64,000 nt of DNA from Chitinophagaceae bacterium. GTDB taxonomy: Bacteria; Bacteroidota; Bacteroidia; Chitinophagales; Chitinophagaceae. The stretch spans positions 62,001 to 126,000 of the forward strand of contig JACSRW010000029.1 of NCBI GenBank assembly GCA_014879565.1, read 5' to 3'. Numbering within the stretch: the stretch's first letter is position 1; the number at the start of each line of letters is the position of its first letter. A model generated the notes under the pieces. It did not search any database. It saw only the letters and a list, made by a program, of their open reading frames with translations, and was not told where the DNA came from. Positions 51,458-58,860 of this stretch are shown here, piece after piece. The position numbers and the translations under genes are program-made.

Positions 51458-52513
51458 TTAATTCAGTTCTCCGTCCTGGCTGCCAAATACGGTTTCATCT
51501 GCTTTCAGGCGTTGTTCCCATTTCCAGGCGGTCGCCATAATTTCTTCCAGGCTGTAACGGGGATTCCAGCCCAGCGCTGTACGGGCCAGGTCATTATTGG
51601 CATAAATCGCCACAATATCGCCCGGCCGGCGGGGACCGATTTCGTAATTCAACCGGGTGCCGCTTACTTTTTCAAAGGCGTGGATGGCTTCCAGCACCGT
51701 GATCCCGTTTCCGGTACCCAGGTTGTAGACCTTACAGGCTTCCGGCTGCCTGTCCTGCTCCAGGTTGCGCAGGGCCAGGGTATGGGCATGCGCCAGGTCG
51801 CAGACATGAATAAAGTCCCGGATATTGGAACCGTCGCGCGTCGGGTAATCATTGCCAAATACCATCATCTTCGGGATCCGGCCAATCGCCGTTTGGGTGA
51901 TGACCGGCACCAGGTTTTGCGGTTTGCCCAGGGGCATTTCACCAATAATGGCAGAAGGATGCGCCCCGGCGGGATTAAAATAACGGAGCAGGATATTTTT
52001 ATTTCCTGCTGTTTTAGAAAATTCGTTGATGATCTGCTCACTCATCTGTTTGGTATACCCGTAAGGGGAGGCGGCGGGCTTGGGAACTGTTTTTTCTGTA
52101 ACAGGAATTTCATCCGGTTCGCCATATACTGTGCAGGAGGAGGAAAAAACAAAATGCGGGATCCTGAACTCCTGCACACATTTCAGCAGGTTGATCAGGG
52201 AGAGCAGGTTGTTTTCAAAATAGAGCAGGGGCTGTTCCACCGACTCACCTACCGCTTTATACGCGGCAAAATGGATAATACCACTGATGTCATCATTCTC
52301 CTGGAAGATGGCAAACGTGTCATCATAATTGCAGAGATCCACTTTGTAATTCTTCACTTTCTTCCCGGTAATCTGCGCGATCCCCTCCATCACATTGGGA
52401 TTGGAACGCGAGTTATTATCTGCCGAGATGACTTCATAGCCGTTTTCAACCAGGTCCACAATGGTGTGTGACCCGATAAAACCACAGCCGCCGGTAACAA
52501 GTATTTTTCCCAT
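51458..52513 (-). CDS. galE: UDP-glucose 4-epimerase
   Basis: 351-residue extended short-chain dehydrogenase/reductase. The NAD site is GGCGFIGSHT after MGKILVTG; the catalytic Tyr-Lys pair is in SPYGYTKQMSE with the serine in FSSSCTVYGE; GalE-specific RYFNPAGAHPS and RDYIHV-like RDFIHVCDLA follow. It interconverts UDP-glucose and UDP-galactose for cell-surface glycans. The ATG at 52513 directly follows the U tract of a terminator-like hairpin (52514-52540). The next gene downstream is the transketolase half. Confidence 0.95.
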   Translation of the reverse strand: MGKILVTGGCGFIGSHTIVDLVENGYEVISADNNSRSNPNVMEGIAQITGKKVKNYKVDLCNYDDTFAIFQENDDISGIIHFAAYKAVGESVEQPLLYFENNLLSLINLLKCVQEFRIPHFVFSSSCTVYGEPDEIPVTEKTVPKPAASPYGYTKQMSEQIINEFSKTAGNKNILLRYFNPAGAHPSAIIGEMPLGKPQNLVPVITQTAIGRIPKMMVFGNDYPTRDGSNIRDFIHVCDLAHAHTLALRNLEQDRQPEACKVYNLGTGNGITVLEAIHAFEKVSGTRLNYEIGPRRPGDIVAIYANNDLARTALGWNPRYSLEEIMATAWKWEQRLKADETVFGSQDGELN

Positions 52514-52540
52514 AAAAAAAATCCCGACAAAAGTCAGGAT
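52514..52540 (-). terminator. Terminator abutting the galE start codon
   Basis: On the minus strand ATCCTGAC (52540-52533) pairs with GTCGGGAT (52528-52521; one G-U pair) around a TTTT loop, followed by seven Ts that run directly into the galE ATG at 52513. It lies 28 bases after the pit stop. The same DNA contains GACTTTTG (52535-52528), one mismatch from a -7 box, so it could also act as the galE promoter. Confidence 0.6.
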
Positions 52541-52567
52541 TTTATCGGGAAACACATTGATTTCTTT

Positions 52568-53779
52568 TTAGAAAAGCCGTACAATGTAAAACACCCCGGC
52601 CGCCAGCAGGGCACTGATGGGAATGGTGAGAATCCAGGCCCAGATCAGGTTAATCGTCACCCCCCAGCGTACAGCGGATAAACGTTTGGTAGCGCCTACC
52701 CCCATGATGGAACCCGTGATGGTGTGGGTGGTACTCACGGGAATTTTCAGGGCCTCTGTAATAAACAGGGTAAGGGCCCCGGCTGTCTCAGCGGCCACTC
52801 CTTCAAAAGGGGTCACTTTGGTGATCTTGGTACCCATGGTTTTTACAATTTTCCAGCCTCCGCTCATGGTACCCAGACCGATGGCGGCATAACAGGAAAT
52901 CGGAACCCAGTTCGGCATATCATGAAAATCAGAAATGGTACCCCCGGCAATCAGGGCGGCTGTGATAATACCCATTACCTTCTGGGCGTCATTACCCCCG
53001 TGGCCGATACTGAAAGCGGCGGAAGAGATGAGTTGCAGGCGCTTGAACCAGTGATTGGCTTTATAGGCATTCAGGTTACTCAGGTAAAGGGAGAATATAG
53101 CCATGGTCAGCAGGATAAAGGCCAGCAGGATCCATTTGAAGTTCTTGGAATAGAATATTACCTGCCAAACATAATTCTCATAGTGGGTCTTTTTGGCCAG
53201 CACATCCTTGCTGAACTCCAGGTTGAATGTCAGGAAGCCAATTACGAAAATGATGACCCCGAGGGAAAAAATCTTGGAACTCCAGCCTTTCTTGAAAGAA
53301 CTCAGAAACCAGAGTGACATTAAAAAGGCCATGATCATACCTACCAGCGGAGCGAGGAAGATAAAACTGGCAGTTTTAATGATAACAGGAGAATTCACCG
53401 CGCTGAAACCACCGGCTGCAATGGCAGCGCCGGCAAAACCACCGATCAGGGTGTGGGAGGAAGAAGAGGGAATTCCCAGCCACCAGGTCAGCAGGTTCCA
53501 GGCAATAGCGGCAATCAGCCCCGAGAAAATCACTTTCATCATTTCTCCCTGCAGGATATGATCAGGTTTTACGGTTTTGGCTACGGTATCTGCCACTCCA
53601 TGGTCCTTGAAAATAAAAAAGGCGGCGGAGTTGAATACAGCGGCCCATAGCACTGCCTGGAAAGGAGTAAGTACTTTGGTGGAGACAACCGTGGCAATAG
53701 AGTTGGCCGCGTCGTGAAACCCGTTGATATAATCGAAGATCAGCGCGAGCGCGATGATCGTTATCAGGAATGTAGTCAT
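52568..53779 (-). CDS. pit: Inorganic phosphate transporter, PiT family
   Basis: 403-residue membrane protein with ten or more helices. The duplicated PiT signature is present: FDYINGFHDAANSIATVVSTKVL near the N-terminus and GGNDAQKVMGIITAALIAGG in the second half; WWLGIPSSSSHTLIGG and PVSTTHTITGSIMGVGATKRL also match. It imports phosphate (often as metal-phosphate) with protons or sodium. A DUF47 gene precedes it by 18 bases and is its usual regulator. A central hydrophilic part near residues 180-230 is longer than in E. coli PitA. Confidence 0.95.
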   Translation of the reverse strand: MTTFLITIIALALIFDYINGFHDAANSIATVVSTKVLTPFQAVLWAAVFNSAAFFIFKDHGVADTVAKTVKPDHILQGEMMKVIFSGLIAAIAWNLLTWWLGIPSSSSHTLIGGFAGAAIAAGGFSAVNSPVIIKTASFIFLAPLVGMIMAFLMSLWFLSSFKKGWSSKIFSLGVIIFVIGFLTFNLEFSKDVLAKKTHYENYVWQVIFYSKNFKWILLAFILLTMAIFSLYLSNLNAYKANHWFKRLQLISSAAFSIGHGGNDAQKVMGIITAALIAGGTISDFHDMPNWVPISCYAAIGLGTMSGGWKIVKTMGTKITKVTPFEGVAAETAGALTLFITEALKIPVSTTHTITGSIMGVGATKRLSAVRWGVTINLIWAWILTIPISALLAAGVFYIVRLF

Positions 53780-53797
53780 AAATCAGTAGCCGGTTCG

Positions 53798-54448
53798 TTA
53801 AGCGTATTTGATGATAATGGACTCAATCACATTGCTGGCATCCTCACATTTGTCGGTCACGATTTCCATTACCTGGTAGATCTCTCTCTTTTTGATCACC
53901 TCTTTGGCATCCGGTTCGGTGGCAAAAAGACGTTCAATACTCATATCAAATACATCATCGGCCTGGTTTTCGAGGCTGTTGATTTTTACCAGGGCTTCGG
54001 TAATACTCCGCATATTTTTCATATCACGCAGTTCGGTTACCGCAATTTTTACCTGCTGACAGCCCTGTTCAATCAGCTCCGCGAATTTTTTAATGCCCGT
54101 ATCGTTCGGGTTGACACGGTAGAAGTTGATTTTTTTGGCGGAGGCATATATATAATCGGCGATATCATCCAGCGATGTGGCCAGGTAGTGAATATCTTCC
54201 CGGTCAAAAGGAGTGATAAAGTTCCGGCCGAGCTCGGTAAACAAGTTATGCGTCAGTTCATCGTTGGCATGTTCCAGGTCTTCAATCTGGGTTATAATTG
54301 CTGCTCTTTTGTCAAAGTCGGGTTCAGCCACCACCTCTTTGATTTTTGTTCCCATCTTGGAAACATTGTCTGCTACTTTTTCGAAGAGCTCATAAAACAC
54401 TTTGTTTTTTGGCATGAAGATCTTCAGAAAGGAATTCAATCCGGCCAT
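53798..54448 (-). CDS. DUF47 (PhoU-like) phosphate transport regulator
   Basis: 216-residue all-helical cytoplasmic protein of the DUF47/PhoU-like fold: FYELFEKVADNVSKMGTKIKEV, ITQIEDLEHANDELTHNLFTELGRNFITPFDREDIHYLATSLDDIADYIYA (in parts) with the metal-site E-x-x-x-D pairs typical of PhoU proteins, and KINSLENQADDVFDMSIERL. It precedes pit by 18 bases and probably controls its activity. Its 5' region faces the porin gene and contains a hairpin (ACCCGG...CCGGGT, near 54473) and a TAATTTCG box, one mismatch from the -7 consensus. Confidence 0.92.
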   Translation of the reverse strand: MAGLNSFLKIFMPKNKVFYELFEKVADNVSKMGTKIKEVVAEPDFDKRAAIITQIEDLEHANDELTHNLFTELGRNFITPFDREDIHYLATSLDDIADYIYASAKKINFYRVNPNDTGIKKFAELIEQGCQQVKIAVTELRDMKNMRSITEALVKINSLENQADDVFDMSIERLFATEPDAKEVIKKREIYQVMEIVTDKCEDASNVIESIIIKYA

Positions 54449-54541
54449 AATATTGAGTTTTGTTTAACCCGGACTAACCCGGGTCTGAATTGGCTGCGAA
54501 ATTACCGGGCCGGGCCTTGGGGAAGTCAGACAAAAGGAGAA

Positions 54542-54596
54542 TTAATAATTAGATAATATAAAAATAAATTTGCGGTAACTATTTAGTAACAATTTG
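54542..54596 (+). promoter_or_regulatory. Five contiguous 11-bp repeats upstream of the porin (Pho-box-like)
   Basis: Units run TTAATAATTAG (54542), ATAATATAAAA (54553), ATAAATTTGCG (54564), GTAACTATTTA (54575) and GTAACAATTTG (54586). TAA stands at positions 2-4 of every unit, an exact 11-bp period. PhoB/PhoP-type regulators bind direct repeats of this spacing (TTAACA-like in Bacillus PhoP, TGTCA-like in Escherichia PhoB). The array lies between divergent DUF47 and porin genes and could control both. Binding is inference. Confidence 0.5.
54565..54572 (+). promoter_or_regulatory. Candidate -7 box for the porin
   Basis: TAAATTTG is an exact TAnnTTTG match within the 11-bp array, 44 bases before the ATG at 54617. 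An alternative, ACAATTTG at 54589-54596, would put the whole array upstream of the box, which suits activation better; the true start is undecided. Confidence 0.4.
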
Positions 54597-54616
54597 CGGC
54601 ACTTTAAACGGAAGAC

Positions 54617-55942
54617 ATGGGTAAACAGTTCGTAATAAAGGGCTTAATGACAGCAAGTCTATTGTTTGTCATAGGTATACAATCTAAGGGACAGCGTTAT
54701 CTCTCAGATATTGACTCTTCGTTTTTTATTCACGATACTGTAAGACCTGTGATCAAAAGGTTTGAAAATCTGCGTATTACCGGTTATATCCAGCCCCAGT
54801 ACCAGGCGGCTTCCTCCGAGGGAGCGCCATCTTACAGTGGTGGAAATTTCTCTGCCTATTCCAACAGCCGCTTTATGCTGCGCCGGGCGCGGGTAAAAAC
54901 AGACTATATCCTGCCCTCCGAAAAACAGTATCCCGTTGCCTTGTTTTCCTTTCAGATTGATGCAACCGAAAGGGGGGTGGTGGTAAGGGATATGTTCCTG
55001 AAATTATTTGAAACAAGACGCAACCTGTTTTCCATGACAGCGGGTTTATTCGCCCGGCCGTTTGGGTATGAAGTAAACCTGTCATCCGCTTTCCGGGAAA
55101 CCCCCGAACGGGGAAGGATGTCACAGATCCTGATGCCCACGGAAAGGGATCTCGGCGTCATGATCTCCCACGAACCACAGGATAAAAAGCATAGCACTTC
55201 CCGGTTTAAATTTGATATTGGCCTTTTTAACGGACAGGGCCTAACCGGCAGCACCGACTTTGACAGCCGTAAAGACCTGATATCACGGGTATTTGTTAAA
55301 CCGGATACCCGGAAAAAAGTGGAGATCACAGGCGGACTGTCATTATTACGCGGTGGATGGCGAAACGGGACCAAATATATCTATGAGACCGGCAAATTAT
55401 CCGGCGGCCAGAATGGATTTGTCGTGGATTCATCGGAAACCAACCTGGGAAAAACAGCGCCACGCCGGTATTACGGGGCCGATATTCAGGTAAAATGGAA
55501 ACATGGCTGGGGTGAAACGGAATGGCGTGCAGAATACTGGGCCGGTACACAGCCGGGAACTGCCGCCACTACCTTTAATCCCGGTTCACTTCCTTCCGAA
55601 AATGGCGTGCCCTTACCTACTTATATCCGGAAATTTGACGGGGTATTTCTGCTATTTCTTCAAAACATAGTTAATCGTAATAACCAGTTCATGCTGAAAT
55701 ACGACTGGTATGATCCCAATACAAAAGTGAAAGCCGCACAAATCGGGGCCGGTGGCAGCAATCTCACCAAAGCCGATATCAAATTTTCTACCGTTGGCAT
55801 CGGCTTCTCCCGCCAGCTCAACAGCCAGACCCGGCTGATCCTGTATTATGATATTGTCACCAACGAAAAAACCGTATTGACTGGTTATCAGCAGGATCTT
55901 TCTGATAATATCCTGACTTGCAGACTGCATTTTCGGTTTTAG
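54617..55942 (+). CDS. Phosphate-selective porin O/P-like outer-membrane protein
   Basis: 441-residue outer-membrane protein: signal peptide (ending SKG), then beta strands of the OprO/OprP porin family (FSAYSNSRFMLRRARVKTDYILP, NLFSMTAGLFARPFGYEVNLSSAFRETPERGRMSQI in parts, KWKHGWGETEWRAEYWAGTQPG) and a terminal strand ending in phenylalanine (LTCRLHFRF). OprP selects phosphate and OprO polyphosphate in Pseudomonas; here function is inferred from family and from the DUF47-pit neighbours it diverges from. Confidence 0.88.
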   Translation: MGKQFVIKGLMTASLLFVIGIQSKGQRYLSDIDSSFFIHDTVRPVIKRFENLRITGYIQPQYQAASSEGAPSYSGGNFSAYSNSRFMLRRARVKTDYILPSEKQYPVALFSFQIDATERGVVVRDMFLKLFETRRNLFSMTAGLFARPFGYEVNLSSAFRETPERGRMSQILMPTERDLGVMISHEPQDKKHSTSRFKFDIGLFNGQGLTGSTDFDSRKDLISRVFVKPDTRKKVEITGGLSLLRGGWRNGTKYIYETGKLSGGQNGFVVDSSETNLGKTAPRRYYGADIQVKWKHGWGETEWRAEYWAGTQPGTAATTFNPGSLPSENGVPLPTYIRKFDGVFLLFLQNIVNRNNQFMLKYDWYDPNTKVKAAQIGAGGSNLTKADIKFSTVGIGFSRQLNSQTRLILYYDIVTNEKTVLTGYQQDLSDNILTCRLHFRF

Positions 55943-55951
55943 ATAAACCGC

Positions 55952-56017
55952 TTAACATTTCGGTAATATTCCGTTCATCAACGGTTAACATGCCCGTAAC
56001 ACAGGGGTAACCCTGCA
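55952..56017 (+). promoter_or_regulatory. Six contiguous 11-bp repeats upstream of the TonB receptor (Pho-box-like)
   Basis: Units: TTAACATTTCG (55952), GTAATATTCCG (55963), TTCATCAACGG (55974), TTAACATGCCC (55985), GTAACACAGGG (55996), GTAACCCTGCA (56007). Five of six share (T/G)TAAY at the first five positions; the third is degenerate. They occupy nearly the whole gap between the porin stop and the -7-like CACCTTTG at 56022-56029, the right place for an activator. The 11-bp period and TTAACA core are those of PhoP/PhoB sites. Confidence 0.55.
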
Positions 56018-56021
56018 GAGA

Positions 56022-56029
56022 CACCTTTG
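56022..56029 (+). promoter_or_regulatory. Candidate -7 box for the TonB receptor operon
   Basis: CACCTTTG, one mismatch from TAnnTTTG, begins five bases after the last 11-bp repeat and 26 bases before the ATG at 56048. No -33 TTG is present, as expected for an activator-dependent promoter. Confidence 0.4.
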
Positions 56030-56047
56030 CGCCAAATTATACGTGTT

Positions 56048-58834
56048 ATGTATACGAGGCTGCGCATGTTTCTGATCTTACTCTTTGCCGGACTTTCCGC
56101 GGTGGCACAACAACCCACCCGCCTGACCGGTAAAGTCACCAATACCAAAAACGAACCCCTGGCCGGTGTAACTATTAAAATTACCGGGGCTGCCGGCGGA
56201 ACCACTACCGATCTGGAAGGCCGCTTTACACTGGTGCTGGCTCCCGGAAAAAAATATACACTTGAATTCACCACCGTTGGCTATGAGGCCAAAACAGTGG
56301 ATGAAGTGGAGGTAATGGCCGGTCAGGTGAATGAACTGAATATTACCCTCGAGGTAAAAGAAAAAACCGGCGATAATGTGGTTATCACCGCAAAAGCGTC
56401 CACTGCCCGCCGGGAGACCGTTAATTCGGTGATAGCTTTTCAGCGGAACACCAATACCGTCGCCTCCGTTATTTCCGCAGAGAGTATCCGCCGGTCACCC
56501 GACAGAAATACCGGGGAAGTATTGAAGCGTACCCCCGGTGCCAGTATCCAGGAAGGTAAATTTATTATCATCCGCGGGCTGGCCGACCGCTACAACCAGG
56601 CCATGCTGAACGGTATCCTGCTGACCAGTACCGAACCCGACCGGAAAACTTTTTCCTTTGACCTGATCCCTGCGGCTGTTATTGATAATATAGTAATCAA
56701 TAAAGCCTTTGTTCCGGAATATCCCGGTGAGTGGGCCGGCGGACTGATCCAGGTAAATACAAAAGATATTCCCTCCCGTAATTTCTTCAATATTCAGATC
56801 GGCAGCGGATTCAACACGCAGACGATCGGGAAAAAGTTTTACCAGGATCATTCTTCCAAAACCGACTGGCTGGGTTTTGACAACGGTACGCGTGCCCTGC
56901 CCCCCGGTTATACCCGCAAAGCGGCCTTTGATACGCTGTCCGGTGCCGACAAAACAGCCATCGGCAAGGCCATGCGCAATGCCTGGACACCCATTGAAAC
57001 GGCTGTGCCGGTGAATGTGAGCTTCCAGATGAATGGCGGCTTCAGCGGCAAACTTTTCGAAAAGAATATCGGGGGTACCCTGGGTATCAGTTACAGCAAA
57101 AATAACCGGTACCTCAAACTGCTGAACCAATCCAATGCCCTTTCAGCGAATGTGTTTACCGCTAATTATACGTATGATGATGACCGTTATGTGGAGGAAG
57201 TAACCCTGGGGGCAATCGGCAGCTTTACCATGCAGCTCAACTCGTTGAATAAGGTTTCCCTTAAGTCAATCATTAACCTGAATTCTCCCAGCAGTGTGAC
57301 CCGCCGGAATGGTATTGACTTTACCCGTTCAGAGGATATCACGGGTTCTGAACTGACCTTTAAACAAAACACTTTCTTTACGGTACAGGCAAGTGGTGAT
57401 CATGGGCTGGCCAAACCACTGAAACTGAAATGGTATGGCGCCTTCAACATCCTGGATGGCTATGTGCCGGATCAGCGCCGGATTGCCTATACCCGCCAGA
57501 CCGGCACACAGAATCCTTTTCGTCTGCTGATTTCCAACAGCCTTTCCCAGAGCAGCGGCAGCCGCATCTATCAGAGTCTCTCCGATTATATCTATACAGC
57601 CGGAGGGGATATGACCTATAGTTTCAACTGGCTGGGGCAGAAACAATCCCTGAAAGGTGGTTATATGCTGCAGATTAAAGACCGTTTATTTGACGCCCAG
57701 CTTTTTGCCAACTATTTGCCAACCGATAATCCCGTACTCACCTTGCTGCCGGCTGACCAGGTTTTTGCCCCGGAAAATTTCGGCGACGGCACCGGTAATA
57801 AATTCGGCTTTGACGCGATCAAGGGCCGTACCTTCCGTTACCTCGCCAATACCATTCTGAACGGTGGTTTCCTGCAGATGGATAACCAGTTTACCCGTAA
57901 CCTGCGTGTGGTATGGGGTCTTCGTGTTGAACATTTTGATCAGCTGGTGGGCAGTGTGAAGAAATGGGATCCCCGTCATTCCTATACCAAAGTGACGGAT
58001 TATCTCCCGGGTATGAATGCCACCCTAAAACTGGATCAGAAAACCAACCTGCGTCTGTCTGCCTCACAAACTGTGATCCGGCCCGAACTCAGGGAACTTT
58101 CCTTCCTGAATCTTTATGACTTTGAACTGAACGCTTCAGTGCAGGGAAATCCCCGGCTGAAACGAACCAAGATCACCAACCTGGACCTGCGCTACGAGTG
58201 GTATCCGAAAGCCGGTGAAGTATTTACAGCCGGTCTGTTCTATAAAAAATTTGATAATCCTATTGAGCAGCTCTTCAATGAAGGGATCGGCGGGGCCAGT
58301 ACCTTCAGTTATCAGAATGCCAAAGAAGCCACAGCCTGGGGAGCAGAGGTGGAATTCCGTAAGAAGCTTGATTTTCTCCCGGCCCTGAAAAACTTTACCC
58401 TGCAGGCCAACGCCTCATATATCAACAGTGAAGTAACTGATACCGTATTTAACATTAACCGCACCCTGCAGGGACAGTCACCCTATGTGCTTAACCTGGG
58501 TCTGCTTTATGATGTGGAGAAATCCGGTCTGAGTGCCACGCTGCTCTTTAACCAGGTGGGTCCCCGTATTTACCTGGTGGGTGATCTTACCTCGGGCGCC
58601 GGTTCACCGGATATTTATGAAGCTCCCCGGCCTCTGCTGGATTTTCAGATCAGCAAAAAAATCCTGCAGCGCAAGGGTGAACTCCGGATCAATGTCGCGG
58701 ATATCCTGAACAGCACCCAGTATTTCTATCAGAATGCAGGGGGTAAAAAGTCCCTGCAAAAAGGGGAGGATGCTTACCGCTTTACCCGCACGTTCGGCAC
58801 CACCTTCAGTTTCACTTTTAATTACTCATTATAA
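56048..58834 (+). CDS. TonB-dependent receptor with carboxypeptidase-like N domain
   Basis: 928-residue outer-membrane receptor: signal peptide (MFLILLFAGLSAVAQ), carboxypeptidase-regulatory-like domain (about residues 25-105, LTGKVTNTKNEPLAGVTIKITGAAGG in parts), plug (ESIRRSPDRNTGEVLKRTPGASIQEGKFIIIRGLADRYNQAMLNGILLTSTEPDRK in parts, IDNIVINKAFVPEYPGEWAGGLIQVNTKD) and a 22-strand barrel ending in FSFTFNYSL. No SusD gene adjoins; the next gene, 26 bases downstream, is a beta-helix lipoprotein. The ATG at 56048 is used; an in-frame TTG at 56027 lies in the -7 box. Located directly after the porin, preceded by the 11-bp array. Substrate unproven, perhaps phosphate-containing. Confidence 0.9.
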   Translation: MYTRLRMFLILLFAGLSAVAQQPTRLTGKVTNTKNEPLAGVTIKITGAAGGTTTDLEGRFTLVLAPGKKYTLEFTTVGYEAKTVDEVEVMAGQVNELNITLEVKEKTGDNVVITAKASTARRETVNSVIAFQRNTNTVASVISAESIRRSPDRNTGEVLKRTPGASIQEGKFIIIRGLADRYNQAMLNGILLTSTEPDRKTFSFDLIPAAVIDNIVINKAFVPEYPGEWAGGLIQVNTKDIPSRNFFNIQIGSGFNTQTIGKKFYQDHSSKTDWLGFDNGTRALPPGYTRKAAFDTLSGADKTAIGKAMRNAWTPIETAVPVNVSFQMNGGFSGKLFEKNIGGTLGISYSKNNRYLKLLNQSNALSANVFTANYTYDDDRYVEEVTLGAIGSFTMQLNSLNKVSLKSIINLNSPSSVTRRNGIDFTRSEDITGSELTFKQNTFFTVQASGDHGLAKPLKLKWYGAFNILDGYVPDQRRIAYTRQTGTQNPFRLLISNSLSQSSGSRIYQSLSDYIYTAGGDMTYSFNWLGQKQSLKGGYMLQIKDRLFDAQLFANYLPTDNPVLTLLPADQVFAPENFGDGTGNKFGFDAIKGRTFRYLANTILNGGFLQMDNQFTRNLRVVWGLRVEHFDQLVGSVKKWDPRHSYTKVTDYLPGMNATLKLDQKTNLRLSASQTVIRPELRELSFLNLYDFELNASVQGNPRLKRTKITNLDLRYEWYPKAGEVFTAGLFYKKFDNPIEQLFNEGIGGASTFSYQNAKEATAWGAEVEFRKKLDFLPALKNFTLQANASYINSEVTDTVFNINRTLQGQSPYVLNLGLLYDVEKSGLSATLLFNQVGPRIYLVGDLTSGAGSPDIYEAPRPLLDFQISKKILQRKGELRINVADILNSTQYFYQNAGGKKSLQKGEDAYRFTRTFGTTFSFTFNYSL

Positions 58835-58860
58835 AACTGTAAAAAACGAAAACAAATAAA

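Noticed and set aside
51512-52471. Long open plus-strand frame (319 codons)
   Set aside because: Antisense shadow of galE; the galE reading has all catalytic motifs.
54450-54490. TTTAACCCGGA/CTAACCCGGG as a further Pho-like site before DUF47
   Set aside because: The spacing of the two TAACCCGG words is 10, not 11, bases and they form a hairpin in the leader; I treat it as a stem-loop.
53714-54556. Long plus-strand frame (280 codons)
   Set aside because: Antisense to DUF47 and the pit start; also runs across the operator array.
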